Shown: positions 51,690 to 58,278, numbered from the stretch's first letter. The stretch: DNA of 64,000 nucleotides from Pseudothauera rhizosphaerae (GCF_004801305.1 NZ_SSOD01000002.1:124001-188000); one strand, 5' to 3'. Notes: a model not told the origin generated them from the sequence alone. Numbers and translations are program-made.

Positions 51690-51986
51690 TCAATCCTCCA
51701 GCTTCGCGGCCAACGTGATGGCCTTGGCAATGTCGGTGGCCTGTGTGGATTTGTCGCCACCACCCAGCATCACGATCAACACTTCGCCGCGCTGCACGTA
51801 GTACATGCGCCAGCCCGGTCCGAAGAACTCGCGCATCTCCCACACCCCTTCGCCCACCGGCTTCACGTCGCCCAAGTTGCCGCGCTGGACCTTCTCCAGC
51901 CGCCGGGCCAGGCGTAGCCGCGTCATGCCGTCCTTGAGGCCAGACAACCATGCGGCGAATTCCGGGAGTTGGCGAATCGTGTACAT
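51690..51986 (-). CDS. Type II toxin, RelE/ParE superfamily (HI1419/HigB-like)
   Basis: 98 residues: LPEFAAWLSGLKDGMTRLRL, ARRLEKVQRGNLGDVKPVGE, GVWEMREFFGPGWRMYYVQR and LIVMLGGGDKSTQATDIAKA match the upstream-encoded toxin of the HI1419/HI1420 family, with the conserved GDKS motif near the end. Relatives of this superfamily cleave mRNA at the ribosome or poison gyrase; the activity here is inferred. The module may stabilise the element. Confidence 0.87.
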   Translation of the reverse strand: MYTIRQLPEFAAWLSGLKDGMTRLRLARRLEKVQRGNLGDVKPVGEGVWEMREFFGPGWRMYYVQRGEVLIVMLGGGDKSTQATDIAKAITLAAKLED

Positions 51987-51994
51987 GGCCGCAT

Positions 51995-52012
51995 TGTAAT
52001 CGTTCGATTACA
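51995..52012. promoter_or_regulatory. Palindromic operator before the toxin-antitoxin operon
   Basis: A perfect inverted repeat TGTAATCG-TT-CGATTACA, nine bases upstream of the toxin start codon. Length and place suit autorepression by the antitoxin. Confidence 0.65.
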
Positions 52013-52202
52013 TCAGTCAAGGCCGTACTTGCGACGACTCTCTGGTGATGGATCACCGCTGCGCCGGCCAGCGGTCAAGGGCCTATCTGCGGCTCATGCT
52101 GTCGCAGGGCATCGAACCATTGCGGAGGCATTGCGAACACCTGTGTCCACCCCGCGTACCTTGGTCGCCATTGCGACGACCGAGGATCACGCCATGCCAG
52201 AC

Positions 52203-52544
52203 CTACCGATCACCACCAGCAGAAGCCTCGCGCTGCAGCGCCAGCAACTCCGCTTCGAGCTGCCGCACCGTGCGGATCAGACCCTGCACTCGCGCGCTGG
52301 GTCCGGCTGCCTGACCGCCCTCATAGGCCGGCACCTCCTCCGCTACTTGGCTGCCCACCACGGGCACCAGAAGGCCGGCCGCTTCCAGCCTGAAGGACTG
52401 CTCCAGGCGGAAGACGATTTCGGCGTTCAGCGAGCGGCCGGCCGCTTCGGCTGCGGTTTTCAGGCGGTCGCGCATCCCGCCGGGGAAACGGACGATGTAC
52501 TTGTCGGCGTGACGCGACTCGGAATCTTGGGGCTTTCTGCTCAT
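52203..52544 (-). CDS. Arc-type ribbon-helix-helix repressor (long form)
   Basis: 113 residues from the ATG at 52544 (MSRKPQDSESRHADKYIVRF); an ATG at 52571 falls inside the operator and is less likely. The Arc/Mnt fold is clear: KYIVRFPGGMRDRLKTAAEA, GRSLNAEIVFRLEQSFRLEA. The C-terminal tail contains a helix (QGLIRTVRQLEAELLALQRE) that may add tetramerisation. It is divergent from a second Arc-type gene. Confidence 0.85.
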   Translation of the reverse strand: MSRKPQDSESRHADKYIVRFPGGMRDRLKTAAEAAGRSLNAEIVFRLEQSFRLEAAGLLVPVVGSQVAEEVPAYEGGQAAGPSARVQGLIRTVRQLEAELLALQREASAGGDR

Positions 52545-52557
52545 GTGCGGATTCTGC

Positions 52558-52657
52558 TGGCCTGATGCCATAAAAACAATTGATGGCCTCAGGCCATATT
52601 TTGCCTTGGCGGATCATGGCCTGAGGCCATATCGTTAATCGCATGGCGATAGGCCAT
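52558..52657. promoter_or_regulatory. Four palindromic operators between divergent Arc genes
   Basis: TGGCCTGATGCCA (52558-52570), ATGGCCTCAGGCCAT (52583-52597), ATGGCCTGAGGCCAT (52616-52630) and ATGGCGATAGGCCAT (52643-52657). The second and third are perfect palindromes apart from the central base. Centres are spaced about 26, 33 and 27 bases. They lie between and overlap the promoter area of both Arc-type genes, so both probably compete for them. Confidence 0.75.
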
Positions 52658-52675
52658 GCACAAGGAGAAGCACGA

Positions 52676-52864
52676 ATGAGCACACGCAATGAAGACAAGT
52701 ACATCTTGCGGTTCGAACAGCCCGGCCACCGCGACCGGCTCAAGGAACTGGCAGCGCGCGAGAAGCGCAGCCTGAACAAACAGATCCTGGTGCTGATCGA
52801 TGCCGGCGAAGCGGCGATGTACCCGGCGCACGGCGGCACCACCAACGCGAACAAGGAGGCATGA
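52676..52864 (+). CDS. Arc-type ribbon-helix-helix repressor (short form)
   Basis: 62 residues: EDKYILRFEQPGHRDRLKEL and EKRSLNKQILVLIDAGEAAM give the Arc fold with no C-terminal extension. The ATG at 52676 has AAGGAG upstream. It is divergent from the 113-residue Arc protein and heads the operon of small genes; its stop overlaps the next ATG by four bases. Confidence 0.83.
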   Translation: MSTRNEDKYILRFEQPGHRDRLKELAAREKRSLNKQILVLIDAGEAAMYPAHGGTTNANKEA

Positions 52865-53268
52865 CCATGGCACGCACCACACAAGGCGCGACCGCGCCCA
52901 GCACCGCCAAGAAGCCAACGCCCGTCGAGGTATCTGGCGACCGTATCCGCAACCTGACGGATGCCATCAACAACATGGATAGCGCGGCGCATCACGGGCT
53001 TTCCGAAATCTCGGCCATTGCCAGGCTCACCTTGGCGGCGATGGAGACGCCGCACCCCTATACCTTTCCTGAATTGATCGCCCAAGCGCTACGCGCCATT
53101 TGGGAGAAAGCCGACGACATCCGGGGAATCATCGGCTGCGAGGCCGAGGATGTCGGCTGCGAGAACCAGGACGAGGCCTCAGATCGTCGCCTAGATGCGC
53201 ACTGCCTTCCCAAACGGATTGAAGCCTTGCCCGTTGCCCATGCCGCTTCAGAAGGGGGTGCAGCATGA
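52861..53268 (+). CDS. Unknown small protein in the Arc operon
   Basis: 135 residues (ATG 52861; an ATG two codons later is equally good). Helical middle part (ISAIARLTLAAMETPHPYTF, LIAQALRAIWEKADDIRGII) with three Cys in the following region. The start overlaps the Arc stop and its own stop overlaps the next start (ATGA both times). Not recognised. Confidence 0.65.
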   Translation: MTMARTTQGATAPSTAKKPTPVEVSGDRIRNLTDAINNMDSAAHHGLSEISAIARLTLAAMETPHPYTFPELIAQALRAIWEKADDIRGIIGCEAEDVGCENQDEASDRRLDAHCLPKRIEALPVAHAASEGGAA

Positions 53269-53498
53269 AGGCTACCGCACAGCAACGCACCGCCGCCGAG
53301 GACGACATGGATCAAGTCGACCCCGCGCTCGGCCACGCCAACGCCATCCTTGATCTGATCTTCACTCTCGCCAGTACCGGGGACATCGAAGGGCTTTGCG
53401 ATTCCACTCTGAGCACGGCCACCGGCTTTGCCATGGAACTGATCGAAGGGGCGCGCACGGCCCTTGACGCGGAGCGCGCCGCTCAGGGGAGGGCTTGA
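53265..53498 (+). CDS. Unknown small acidic protein
   Basis: 77 residues: AEDDMDQVDPALGHANAILD and LIFTLASTGDIEGLCDSTLS then TATGFAMELIEGARTALDAE. The last part resembles the phage small-protein pattern also seen in the 98-residue gene at 54526 (helix pairs in a short acidic chain). Function unknown; coupled by ATGA overlap to the gene before it. Confidence 0.62.
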   Translation: MKATAQQRTAAEDDMDQVDPALGHANAILDLIFTLASTGDIEGLCDSTLSTATGFAMELIEGARTALDAERAAQGRA

Positions 53499-53500
53499 GC

Positions 53501-53839
53501 ATGAGCACGATGCAGAACGTGATGATGAACCTGTTCGAGCACGCGAAGCGCAGCATGGACGACGCAGACATGAAAGAGGTTGCGAACCTCACCGACTCGG
53601 CGGCCGACGAAGCGCGCCGCCTTGCTGCCATCTGCGAAAGCCTTGGGTGCCTGATCTCCTCAGACGGCGACAACAGTCCCATGGCGGGTAGCTTCCGGGA
53701 TTCAGACGAGGTATCCGGGCTGTTGTGGGCTTTGGGGCATTCGTTCGACACCATCGCGGCAATGGTTGAAGTGGGTGACGAAGCGACCTTCCACTTGAAC
53801 GAGCTGCGGATGAAGAAAGCGTCGGAGGGCCAGGCATGA
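53501..53839 (+). CDS. Unknown small protein (DUF-like, helical)
   Basis: 112 residues from the ATG at 53501 (a TTG at 53495 that overlaps the previous stop is an alternative). MNLFEHAKRSMDDADMKEVA, AADEARRLAAICESLGCLIS and FDTIAAMVEVGDEATFHLNE suggest a helical bundle. Its stop overlaps the next start. Not recognised. Confidence 0.62.
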   Translation: MSTMQNVMMNLFEHAKRSMDDADMKEVANLTDSAADEARRLAAICESLGCLISSDGDNSPMAGSFRDSDEVSGLLWALGHSFDTIAAMVEVGDEATFHLNELRMKKASEGQA

Positions 53840-54249
53840 GCAATGGCAACGTGATGCGCGACATCCGCAGCATGTTGGAAGCTCTCAAGCGGGATTCAAA
53901 TCTGAATCCTTTTTGTAAAACAACAACCTACATTGGCGAGAACGGTCAGGAGTACGAGCAGTACGAACTCGACAAGGACACGTGCCTTACCCTGCTGTTG
54001 GGCTATGAACCCGTGGCGCGCATGAAAGTGGTCAAGCGTTGGCAGGAACTCGAAGCCAAGGCCGCGCCGGCCCAACTCGCCGAAGGGTTTGCCAACATCG
54101 AGCCCGAAGCCTTCTCCGAACTGCTCGATTGTTTCGACGACTTCAAGCACCACTGCCAGGCCGGGATGGAACTGGCCGACTGCGCCACGGCCCGCCTGCT
54201 GGCCGTTGGCATGTACATCGCAAACCTCCACGAAGGAGAAACAGCATGA
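53836..54249 (+). CDS. Rha-family phage regulatory protein
   Basis: 137 residues. The block YIGENGQEYEQYELDKDTCL, TLLLGYEPVARMKVVKRWQE matches the core of phage Rha regulators, which affect phage growth in hosts lacking IHF. The N-terminal part of a full Rha is shortened: only about 30 residues precede the core. The C-terminus (LDCFDDFKHHCQAGMELADC) is specific. The host encodes both IHF subunits in this window. Confidence 0.68.
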   Translation: MSNGNVMRDIRSMLEALKRDSNLNPFCKTTTYIGENGQEYEQYELDKDTCLTLLLGYEPVARMKVVKRWQELEAKAAPAQLAEGFANIEPEAFSELLDCFDDFKHHCQAGMELADCATARLLAVGMYIANLHEGETA

Positions 54250-54326
54250 ACGCCCTGATCCCCACGGCCCGCCTGCTCTGGCCGTCGGTGACCCAACACG
54301 CCAAACAACAGGAGGTGAAGCCGTGA
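54246..54326 (+). CDS. 26-residue small protein
   Basis: MNALIPTARLLWPSVTQHAK plus six residues. Supported only by arrangement: its ATG overlaps the previous stop (ATGA) and its stop overlaps the next GTG (GTGA), the same coupling used by all neighbours, and AAGGAG lies upstream. It could be a coupling leader rather than a functional peptide. Confidence 0.45.
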   Translation: MNALIPTARLLWPSVTQHAKQQEVKP

Positions 54327-54526
54327 TCCAAGCGAACGACGAAAGCATCTTCCGCGCGATGTGCCAGCTTGAAGGCCTGCTCGAACTCATGGTTGTAGCC
54401 TCGGCCGAAGTTCATCTCGGTGTCCATGAGAGCGTGACAGCCGATTGCACCGAACTGTGTCTGAGCCTCGCCAGGGAAATCAGCGAGAAGTATGGGAGCG
54501 TGCACAACCTTGAGAGGACGAAGTGA
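54323..54526 (+). CDS. Unknown 67-residue protein with GTG start
   Basis: Starts at the GTG overlapping the preceding stop, with GGAGG ten bases upstream. Sequence QANDESIFRAMCQLEGLLEL and ESVTADCTELCLSLAREISE is helical and acidic. The same frame is open further upstream only as a shadow of the Rha-like gene. Not recognised. Confidence 0.55.
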   Translation: MIQANDESIFRAMCQLEGLLELMVVASAEVHLGVHESVTADCTELCLSLAREISEKYGSVHNLERTK

Positions 54527-54822
54527 TGAGCCAAGAACAGAAAGGCACCGACCTGGAAGAGCGCGACGGCGTCGTGACCATGTCCAAGGGGCGGCAGCTC
54601 GTGGCGCTGGAAGCAGCGTGGGAGATCGAAGCGTTGTGCAACACGCTGCGTAATGCCGTGGCCCCGAACGATGACATGGAGCACCTTGTCGTGCGCGGCC
54701 TGGCGTTGCGCATCAGGGAGCTGGCAAGGGCCGCGATGAGCGCTACCGGCGACGAAGTGAGCCGCACGCGGGACATTGCAAGGCGTGTCGGATGCGACGA
54801 CGCGGAGGAAGCCCCCGCCTGA
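54526..54822 (+). CDS. Unknown 98-residue acidic helical protein
   Basis: Starts at ATG 54526 (a GTG one codon earlier overlaps the previous stop). VALEAAWEIEALCNTLRNAV and DMEHLVVRGLALRIRELARA give a helix pair that recalls a phage small-protein pattern. It is the last gene of the plus-strand operon and is followed by a terminator. Confidence 0.62.
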   Translation: MSQEQKGTDLEERDGVVTMSKGRQLVALEAAWEIEALCNTLRNAVAPNDDMEHLVVRGLALRIRELARAAMSATGDEVSRTRDIARRVGCDDAEEAPA

Positions 54823-54855
54823 CACCGAGCAACAGGCCAGCACCACCAGCACCAG

Positions 54856-54882
54856 ACCCGCCCGCGTGGCGGGTTTTCTTTT
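54856..54882 (+). terminator. Rho-independent terminator of the Arc operon
   Basis: Stem ACCCGCC / GGCGGGT with a CGCGT loop and TTTTCTTTT tail, 34 bases after the last small gene. Confidence 0.85.
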
Positions 54883-55293
54883 GGGCGCCTGTCGAGCAGC
54901 AACAGGCCGCCCCATTCTCCCGCAACAGCAAGGTTTCTTAGCCAACCTGCTGCCTACCAGCAGGCCACCCTGCCACCTCTGGCGCCTCTGGCGCCTCTGT
55001 GAGGTGGTGAAACGTCACCCCATCTCTGCACATCCCCGATAATTTCGGGTTGGTCGCGGCGGGGAAGCCGTTTCTGGAAGGACGTCCGGTTGCAGGCCAT
55101 GCAGGAGCGCGGAGGAGCAAACCGCCAAATCGGCGGTTTGGGTTTCCAGAGAGATTCGGGGAAGCTGCGACCGACAGCCTGCAGGCCAAGTGAAGACAGC
55201 AGGGTGTCATCATGTGAGCTTGGGGGCAACTTTGGGGGCAACTATCAGAACGGCAGTTGTGAATTCCTTGCTATTAAAGGTGATATCGAGATA
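54883..55293. other. Gene-free right end of the element
   Basis: About 410 bases where every open frame looks spurious. It holds a tandem of TGGCGCCTC (around 54978-54997), a palindrome CCCGA-N5-TCGGG at 55035-55049 that is a third copy of the pair flanking the terS spacer (16-base match with one difference to the first), a perfect 9-bp hairpin CAAACCGCC/GGCGGTTTG at 55118-55140, and the right-end integrase-type repeats. Confidence 0.5.
55219..55243. repeat. Right-end TTGGGGGCAACT repeats (candidate integrase arm sites)
   Basis: Two head-to-tail copies of TTGGGGGCAACT (55220-55231 and 55232-55243), the reverse complement of the left-end word. They lie about 50 bases inside the proposed attR. 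Confidence 0.55.
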
Positions 55294-55317
55294 GTTCAAT
55301 GGCCCCCGGCCCACCAG
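55294..55317 (+). repeat. attR: degenerate copy of the ssrA 3' end
   Basis: GTTCAATGG then CCCCCGGCCCACCAG: 21 of 25 positions of 34819-34843 match with one single-base gap. The 8-base CCCCCGGC and 7-base CCACCAG blocks are exact. The terminator that follows six bases later resembles a displaced ssrA terminator. Confidence 0.55.
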
Positions 55318-55323
55318 TCACCG

Positions 55324-55360
55324 AACCCCAACCGCCCCCGCGGTTGGGGTTTTCTTTTTT
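55324..55360 (+). terminator. Strong terminator, probably the original ssrA terminator
   Basis: A perfect 12-bp stem AACCCCAACCGC / GCGGTTGGGGTT with a CCCC loop and TTTCTTTTTT tail on the plus strand. No plus-strand host gene precedes it now, which fits displacement from ssrA by the element. It may also serve the convergent GGDEF gene. Confidence 0.85.
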
Positions 55361-55387
55361 GCTGCGCGCGCGGCGATGCCCCGTCGT

Positions 55388-56899
55388 TCAGGCTGCTCCC
55401 GACGCATGCAGCACGTAGCGGTTCTTGCCCTGCTGCTTGGCCTGGTACATCGCGTGGTCGGCGCACTCGAGCAGGCCGTCGACCGACGTCGCGTGATCGG
55501 GATAGACGGCGATCCCGATGCTGACACCGACGTGGAAAGTCTCCTCGCCGACCGTGACCGGACGGTTGACGGCGGCGATGATGCGTTCGGCCGCCGCCAC
55601 GATCTGGTTCACCTCCAGCACCGGCTCGACCAGGATGGTGAATTCGTCGCCACCCAGGCGGCTCACGGTGTCGGCTTTGCGCACGCTCGCCACGAGCCGC
55701 CGCGCCACCTCCTGCAGCAGATGGTCGCCGGCGTCGTGGCCGGCGCTGTCGTTGACCGCCTTGAAGCCGTCCAGGTCGAGGAACATCACCCCGATGCGCC
55801 CCTGGGTGCGGTCGGCTCGATAGACGGCATGGCCGAGACGGTCGTGGAAAAGCGCGCGGTTCGCCAGATGCGTGAGCGGATCGTAATGGGCGAGGTGCTG
55901 CAGTTGCTCGGTCTGCGCCTTCTGCGCAGTGATGTCCGAGGACACCCCCACGTAGTGGCTCACCCGTCCCGTCTCGTCGCGCAAGGCCGTGATCGACAGT
56001 GCCTCGGCGAATAAATCGCCGTTCTTGCGCCGGTTCCAGACCTCCCCCTGCCATGCTCCTTCGTGCTCCAGCGCCTCCCACATGGCGCGGAAGAAGCTGC
56101 GCTCGTGCAGCCCCGAAGCGAGCAGGCTGGGCGAGTGGCCGATCACTTCCTCGCGCCGGTAGCCGGTCGTGTCGCAGAAGGCCTGGTTTACCAGGACGAT
56201 GCGCCCGGTCGCGTCGGTCACCAGCACGCAGTCGCGCGTCTGGGCGAGCACTGCGGTGGCGAGCTGGCGTTGCGCCTCGTCGTCGCGCGCCTCGGTGCGA
56301 TCACGCCCCCTGAGCGTCACACGACGGATCGGCCTGACCGCATCGGCGACCGCGCAGGCACTCCAGCGCACGGTGCGCCGCCCGGCCGCCGTGTCGAGCG
56401 CACTCTCGTTGCTGTGTGCCTGCCCGTCGGCGAACGCTGCCGCGACGAGCTCTGCGGCGAACCGGAGCGGATCGGCAGTGAAGCTCTCGCTGCACAGGCG
56501 CTTGGCGGCCGGGTTGCGGTAGACGCAGCGCGGCGCTCCGGAAGAAGTGCGACGAAACACGAACACGAACCCGGGATCGGCCGCGCAGGCCGCATCGAGC
56601 GCTGCGGCGCGACGGCGCAGCCGGCCTACGTAGCGGACCACGACGATGGTCGCGGCCACCATCGCGATGGCAAGGAAACCCGCAGCCACGACTGTCGGGG
56701 CAAGGCCGCCCTCCCCCGCCCCGGAACCCCACACCGGACCAGCACGCACGAGCCCCCCAGCGACCGCCGCCCACGCCAGACGGCCCGCACGGGCAGGCGC
56801 AGGCGAGGTAGACATGTGGGCGGGAGTGGAACGGGACATGGGGGAAGGACGCGCGAATACATGCAACAACATTATGTAGCGCGCGCGAACATCCACCAA
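55388..56899 (-). CDS. Membrane PAS-GGDEF diguanylate cyclase
   Basis: Up to 503 residues. A transmembrane helix near the N-terminus (VVAAGFLAIAMVAATIVVVR), a first PAS-like region (PGFVFVFRRTSSGAPRCVYR), a second, clear PAS domain (DCVLVTDATGRIVLVNQAFC ... GYRREEVIGHSPSLLASG) with PAC (ITALRDETGRVSHYVGVSSD), and a C-terminal GGDEF domain (HYDPLTHLANRALFHDRLGH; active site RLGGDEFTIL). It should make c-di-GMP. No EAL domain. The start is uncertain: ATGs at 56839 and 56815 fit as well as 56899. Convergent with the element; divergent from the Tad pilus genes. Confidence 0.88.
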   Translation of the reverse strand: MVDVRARYIMLLHVFARPSPMSRSTPAHMSTSPAPARAGRLAWAAVAGGLVRAGPVWGSGAGEGGLAPTVVAAGFLAIAMVAATIVVVRYVGRLRRRAAALDAACAADPGFVFVFRRTSSGAPRCVYRNPAAKRLCSESFTADPLRFAAELVAAAFADGQAHSNESALDTAAGRRTVRWSACAVADAVRPIRRVTLRGRDRTEARDDEAQRQLATAVLAQTRDCVLVTDATGRIVLVNQAFCDTTGYRREEVIGHSPSLLASGLHERSFFRAMWEALEHEGAWQGEVWNRRKNGDLFAEALSITALRDETGRVSHYVGVSSDITAQKAQTEQLQHLAHYDPLTHLANRALFHDRLGHAVYRADRTQGRIGVMFLDLDGFKAVNDSAGHDAGDHLLQEVARRLVASVRKADTVSRLGGDEFTILVEPVLEVNQIVAAAERIIAAVNRPVTVGEETFHVGVSIGIAVYPDHATSVDGLLECADHAMYQAKQQGKNRYVLHASGAA

Positions 56900-57105
56900 T
56901 CGGACCTCGGTTCAGGTTCGGAGAAGATAGGATATTTCCGATAGTAGTTATAAGAATTATCTGATTCGTGACGTACTTCACGCTGACTTCGGCATGCCTC
57001 GTACGGGAAACCCCTGACGTTGACACCCATCAAAATCCGACAGCCGGCACCGTGACACTCTTTGCTCCAGATCAAGAATTCATAAATTTTCATCGGGAGA
57101 ACAGC

Positions 57106-57276
57106 ATGTCCGTCACACAACTGCTTGCGCGCTTCGTGCGCGAAGAGGAAGGCGCCAGCGCCATCGAGTATGCACTCATTGCCGCGATGGTCGCGGTTGC
57201 CCTCGTTGCATTCGTCACTCCCATAAGGGAAGCGGTTACGGCCATTTTCGAGCAGATACAGGGCGCGCTCGAATAA
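57106..57276 (+). CDS. flp: Flp-type pilin
   Basis: 56 residues: leader SVTQLLARFVREEEG then the Flp motif ASAIEYALIAAMVAVALVAF. The conserved Gly before the hydrophobic helix and the following Glu-Tyr mark cleavage by the TadV peptidase. The ATG at 57106 has GGGAGA upstream; the frame upstream is not pilin-like. It is the first gene of the Tad locus. Confidence 0.93.
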   Translation: MSVTQLLARFVREEEGASAIEYALIAAMVAVALVAFVTPIREAVTAIFEQIQGALE

Positions 57277-57295
57277 TCGGCGGGGACGTTTCCTC

Positions 57296-57751
57296 ATGGA
57301 CCCACGCTGGCTGGTGGCGGCGTGGGCGGTGGCAATCGCCTTGTCGGATGCGCGCTGGCGCAGGATTCCCAACGCGCTCACGCTCGGGGTGTGTGCCGCA
57401 GCCCTCGTCGTCCTCGCCCTCGACGGCCGCTCGCTGCTCGGCGGTGAGCCGTGGAATGTGGCGGGCGCCGCGGCCATCGCGCTCCTGCTCACCGTGCCGG
57501 GCTGGCTCACCGGGAGGCTGGGGGCGGGCGACGCGAAGTTCCTGCTCGCCTTCGCCTGTCTGTCCGGCCTCGAAGCGGTGCTGATCACGTTCGCCGTGGG
57601 CGGGCTGACAGCCGGGGCGCTCGCGCTGGGCGTGCTGGTGCGCGTGCCGACCTTCCTCTATCACCCTGGCGTCGACTGCCGCCGCCCGCTGCCCTTCGGC
57701 ACCTGTCTCGCGGTCGGCATGCTGGCGGCACTCGTCGCGGGAGGCCGCTGA
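57296..57751 (+). CDS. tadV: Prepilin peptidase TadV/CpaA
   Basis: 151 residues, an integral membrane aspartic protease (A24). The two catalytic Asp are in LSDARWRRIPN and GRLGAGDAKFLLAF (GxGD). It lacks the N-terminal methyltransferase domain of PilD, as TadV enzymes do. It processes Flp and the TadE-type pseudopilins. Confidence 0.92.
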   Translation: MDPRWLVAAWAVAIALSDARWRRIPNALTLGVCAAALVVLALDGRSLLGGEPWNVAGAAAIALLLTVPGWLTGRLGAGDAKFLLAFACLSGLEAVLITFAVGGLTAGALALGVLVRVPTFLYHPGVDCRRPLPFGTCLAVGMLAALVAGGR

Positions 57752-58260
57752 TGCGTATTCCCATGCCCCGCGGCCCCGCATCCTGTCGCATCTGTCCGCC
57801 GCCGCGTCAGCGCGGGGCGGCCGCGATCGAGTTCGCCCTGCTCTTCCTGCTTTTCTTCGTGCTTTTCTACGCCCTCGTGAGCTATGCGATCGCGATGCTG
57901 ATGGTAACCGGCTTCGAACACGCCGCCCTGGGCGGTGCCCGCGCCGCCATCGCGGTCGACCCCGGCGCCTTCAGCGGCGGGACCTACATCGCAGAAGGCG
58001 TGGCGCCGCGGGTGCGCGAGAGCGTGGCGCGCTCCCTCGACTGGTTACCCCCGGCGGCCAAGGCCCGAGTGCTGGGCGAAGGCAACACCAACGTCGGGGT
58101 GGCCTACGGTGCGGGCGTGCTCACCGTGCGCGTGCGCTATCCGGACTACGCCGCCCAGCCGCTGCTGCCGGTACTCGTGGTACCGCTCATCGGCCCGGTT
58201 CCCCGGCTGCCCGAAGATCTGGAGGGGCAGGCCGTAGTGGAACTCGTTCCCTCACCCTGA
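57751..58260 (+). CDS. tadE: TadE-like pseudopilin
   Basis: 169 residues. The N-terminal positively charged segment ends RQRGAAAIEFALLFLLFFVL, the TadE signature for TadV cleavage. The rest is an exported domain (ALGGARAAIAVDPGAFSGGT). The start overlaps the tadV stop by one base (TGATG). TadE genes usually lie at the distal end of tad loci; here it is second after flp. Confidence 0.87.
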   Translation: MRIPMPRGPASCRICPPPRQRGAAAIEFALLFLLFFVLFYALVSYAIAMLMVTGFEHAALGGARAAIAVDPGAFSGGTYIAEGVAPRVRESVARSLDWLPPAAKARVLGEGNTNVGVAYGAGVLTVRVRYPDYAAQPLLPVLVVPLIGPVPRLPEDLEGQAVVELVPSP

Positions 58261-58278
58261 ACGCGGAGGTTCTCCATC

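Larger units (their letters stand above)
34843..55317. mobile_element. Integrated element in ssrA, phage-satellite-like (about 20.5 kb)
   Basis: Bounded by the ssrA 3' end and a degenerate copy of it. Contents in order: P4-type integrase, AlpA regulator, helix-turn-helix protein, SSB, unknown, RecA-like replication ATPase, iteron-like repeats, five unknown genes, a 686-residue phage-like protein, a 1971-residue polyvalent protein, TerS-like protein, repeat-rich spacer, an HTH/antitoxin/toxin trio on minus, divergent Arc repressors, and eight small genes. No large terminase, portal, capsid, tail, holin, endolysin, relaxase or type IV secretion gene was found in any frame. Best reading: a PICI-like satellite; alternative: a decayed prophage or a plasmid-like integrative element. 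Confidence 0.8.

Noticed and set aside
51061-52056. A 331-codon minus-strand frame across the toxin-antitoxin region
   Set aside because: It is the +1 shadow of three adjacent minus-strand genes with clear toxin, antitoxin and helix-turn-helix signatures.
54938-55241. Two minus-strand ORFs of 91 and 95 codons at the right end of the element
   Set aside because: No ribosome site, no recognisable domain, composition unlike the neighbouring genes; the area reads better as a non-coding end with repeats.
34843-55317. Intact prophage
   Set aside because: No large terminase, portal, capsid, tail, holin or endolysin gene could be found on either strand, so the element cannot make particles alone.
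34843-55317. Integrative conjugative element
   Set aside because: No relaxase, coupling protein or type IV secretion gene is present; the P4-type integrase alone does not show conjugation.
55090-55524. Plus-strand ORF of 144 codons running through attR
   Set aside because: It crosses the element boundary, the terminator at 55324 and the end of the GGDEF gene, and has no conserved motif.
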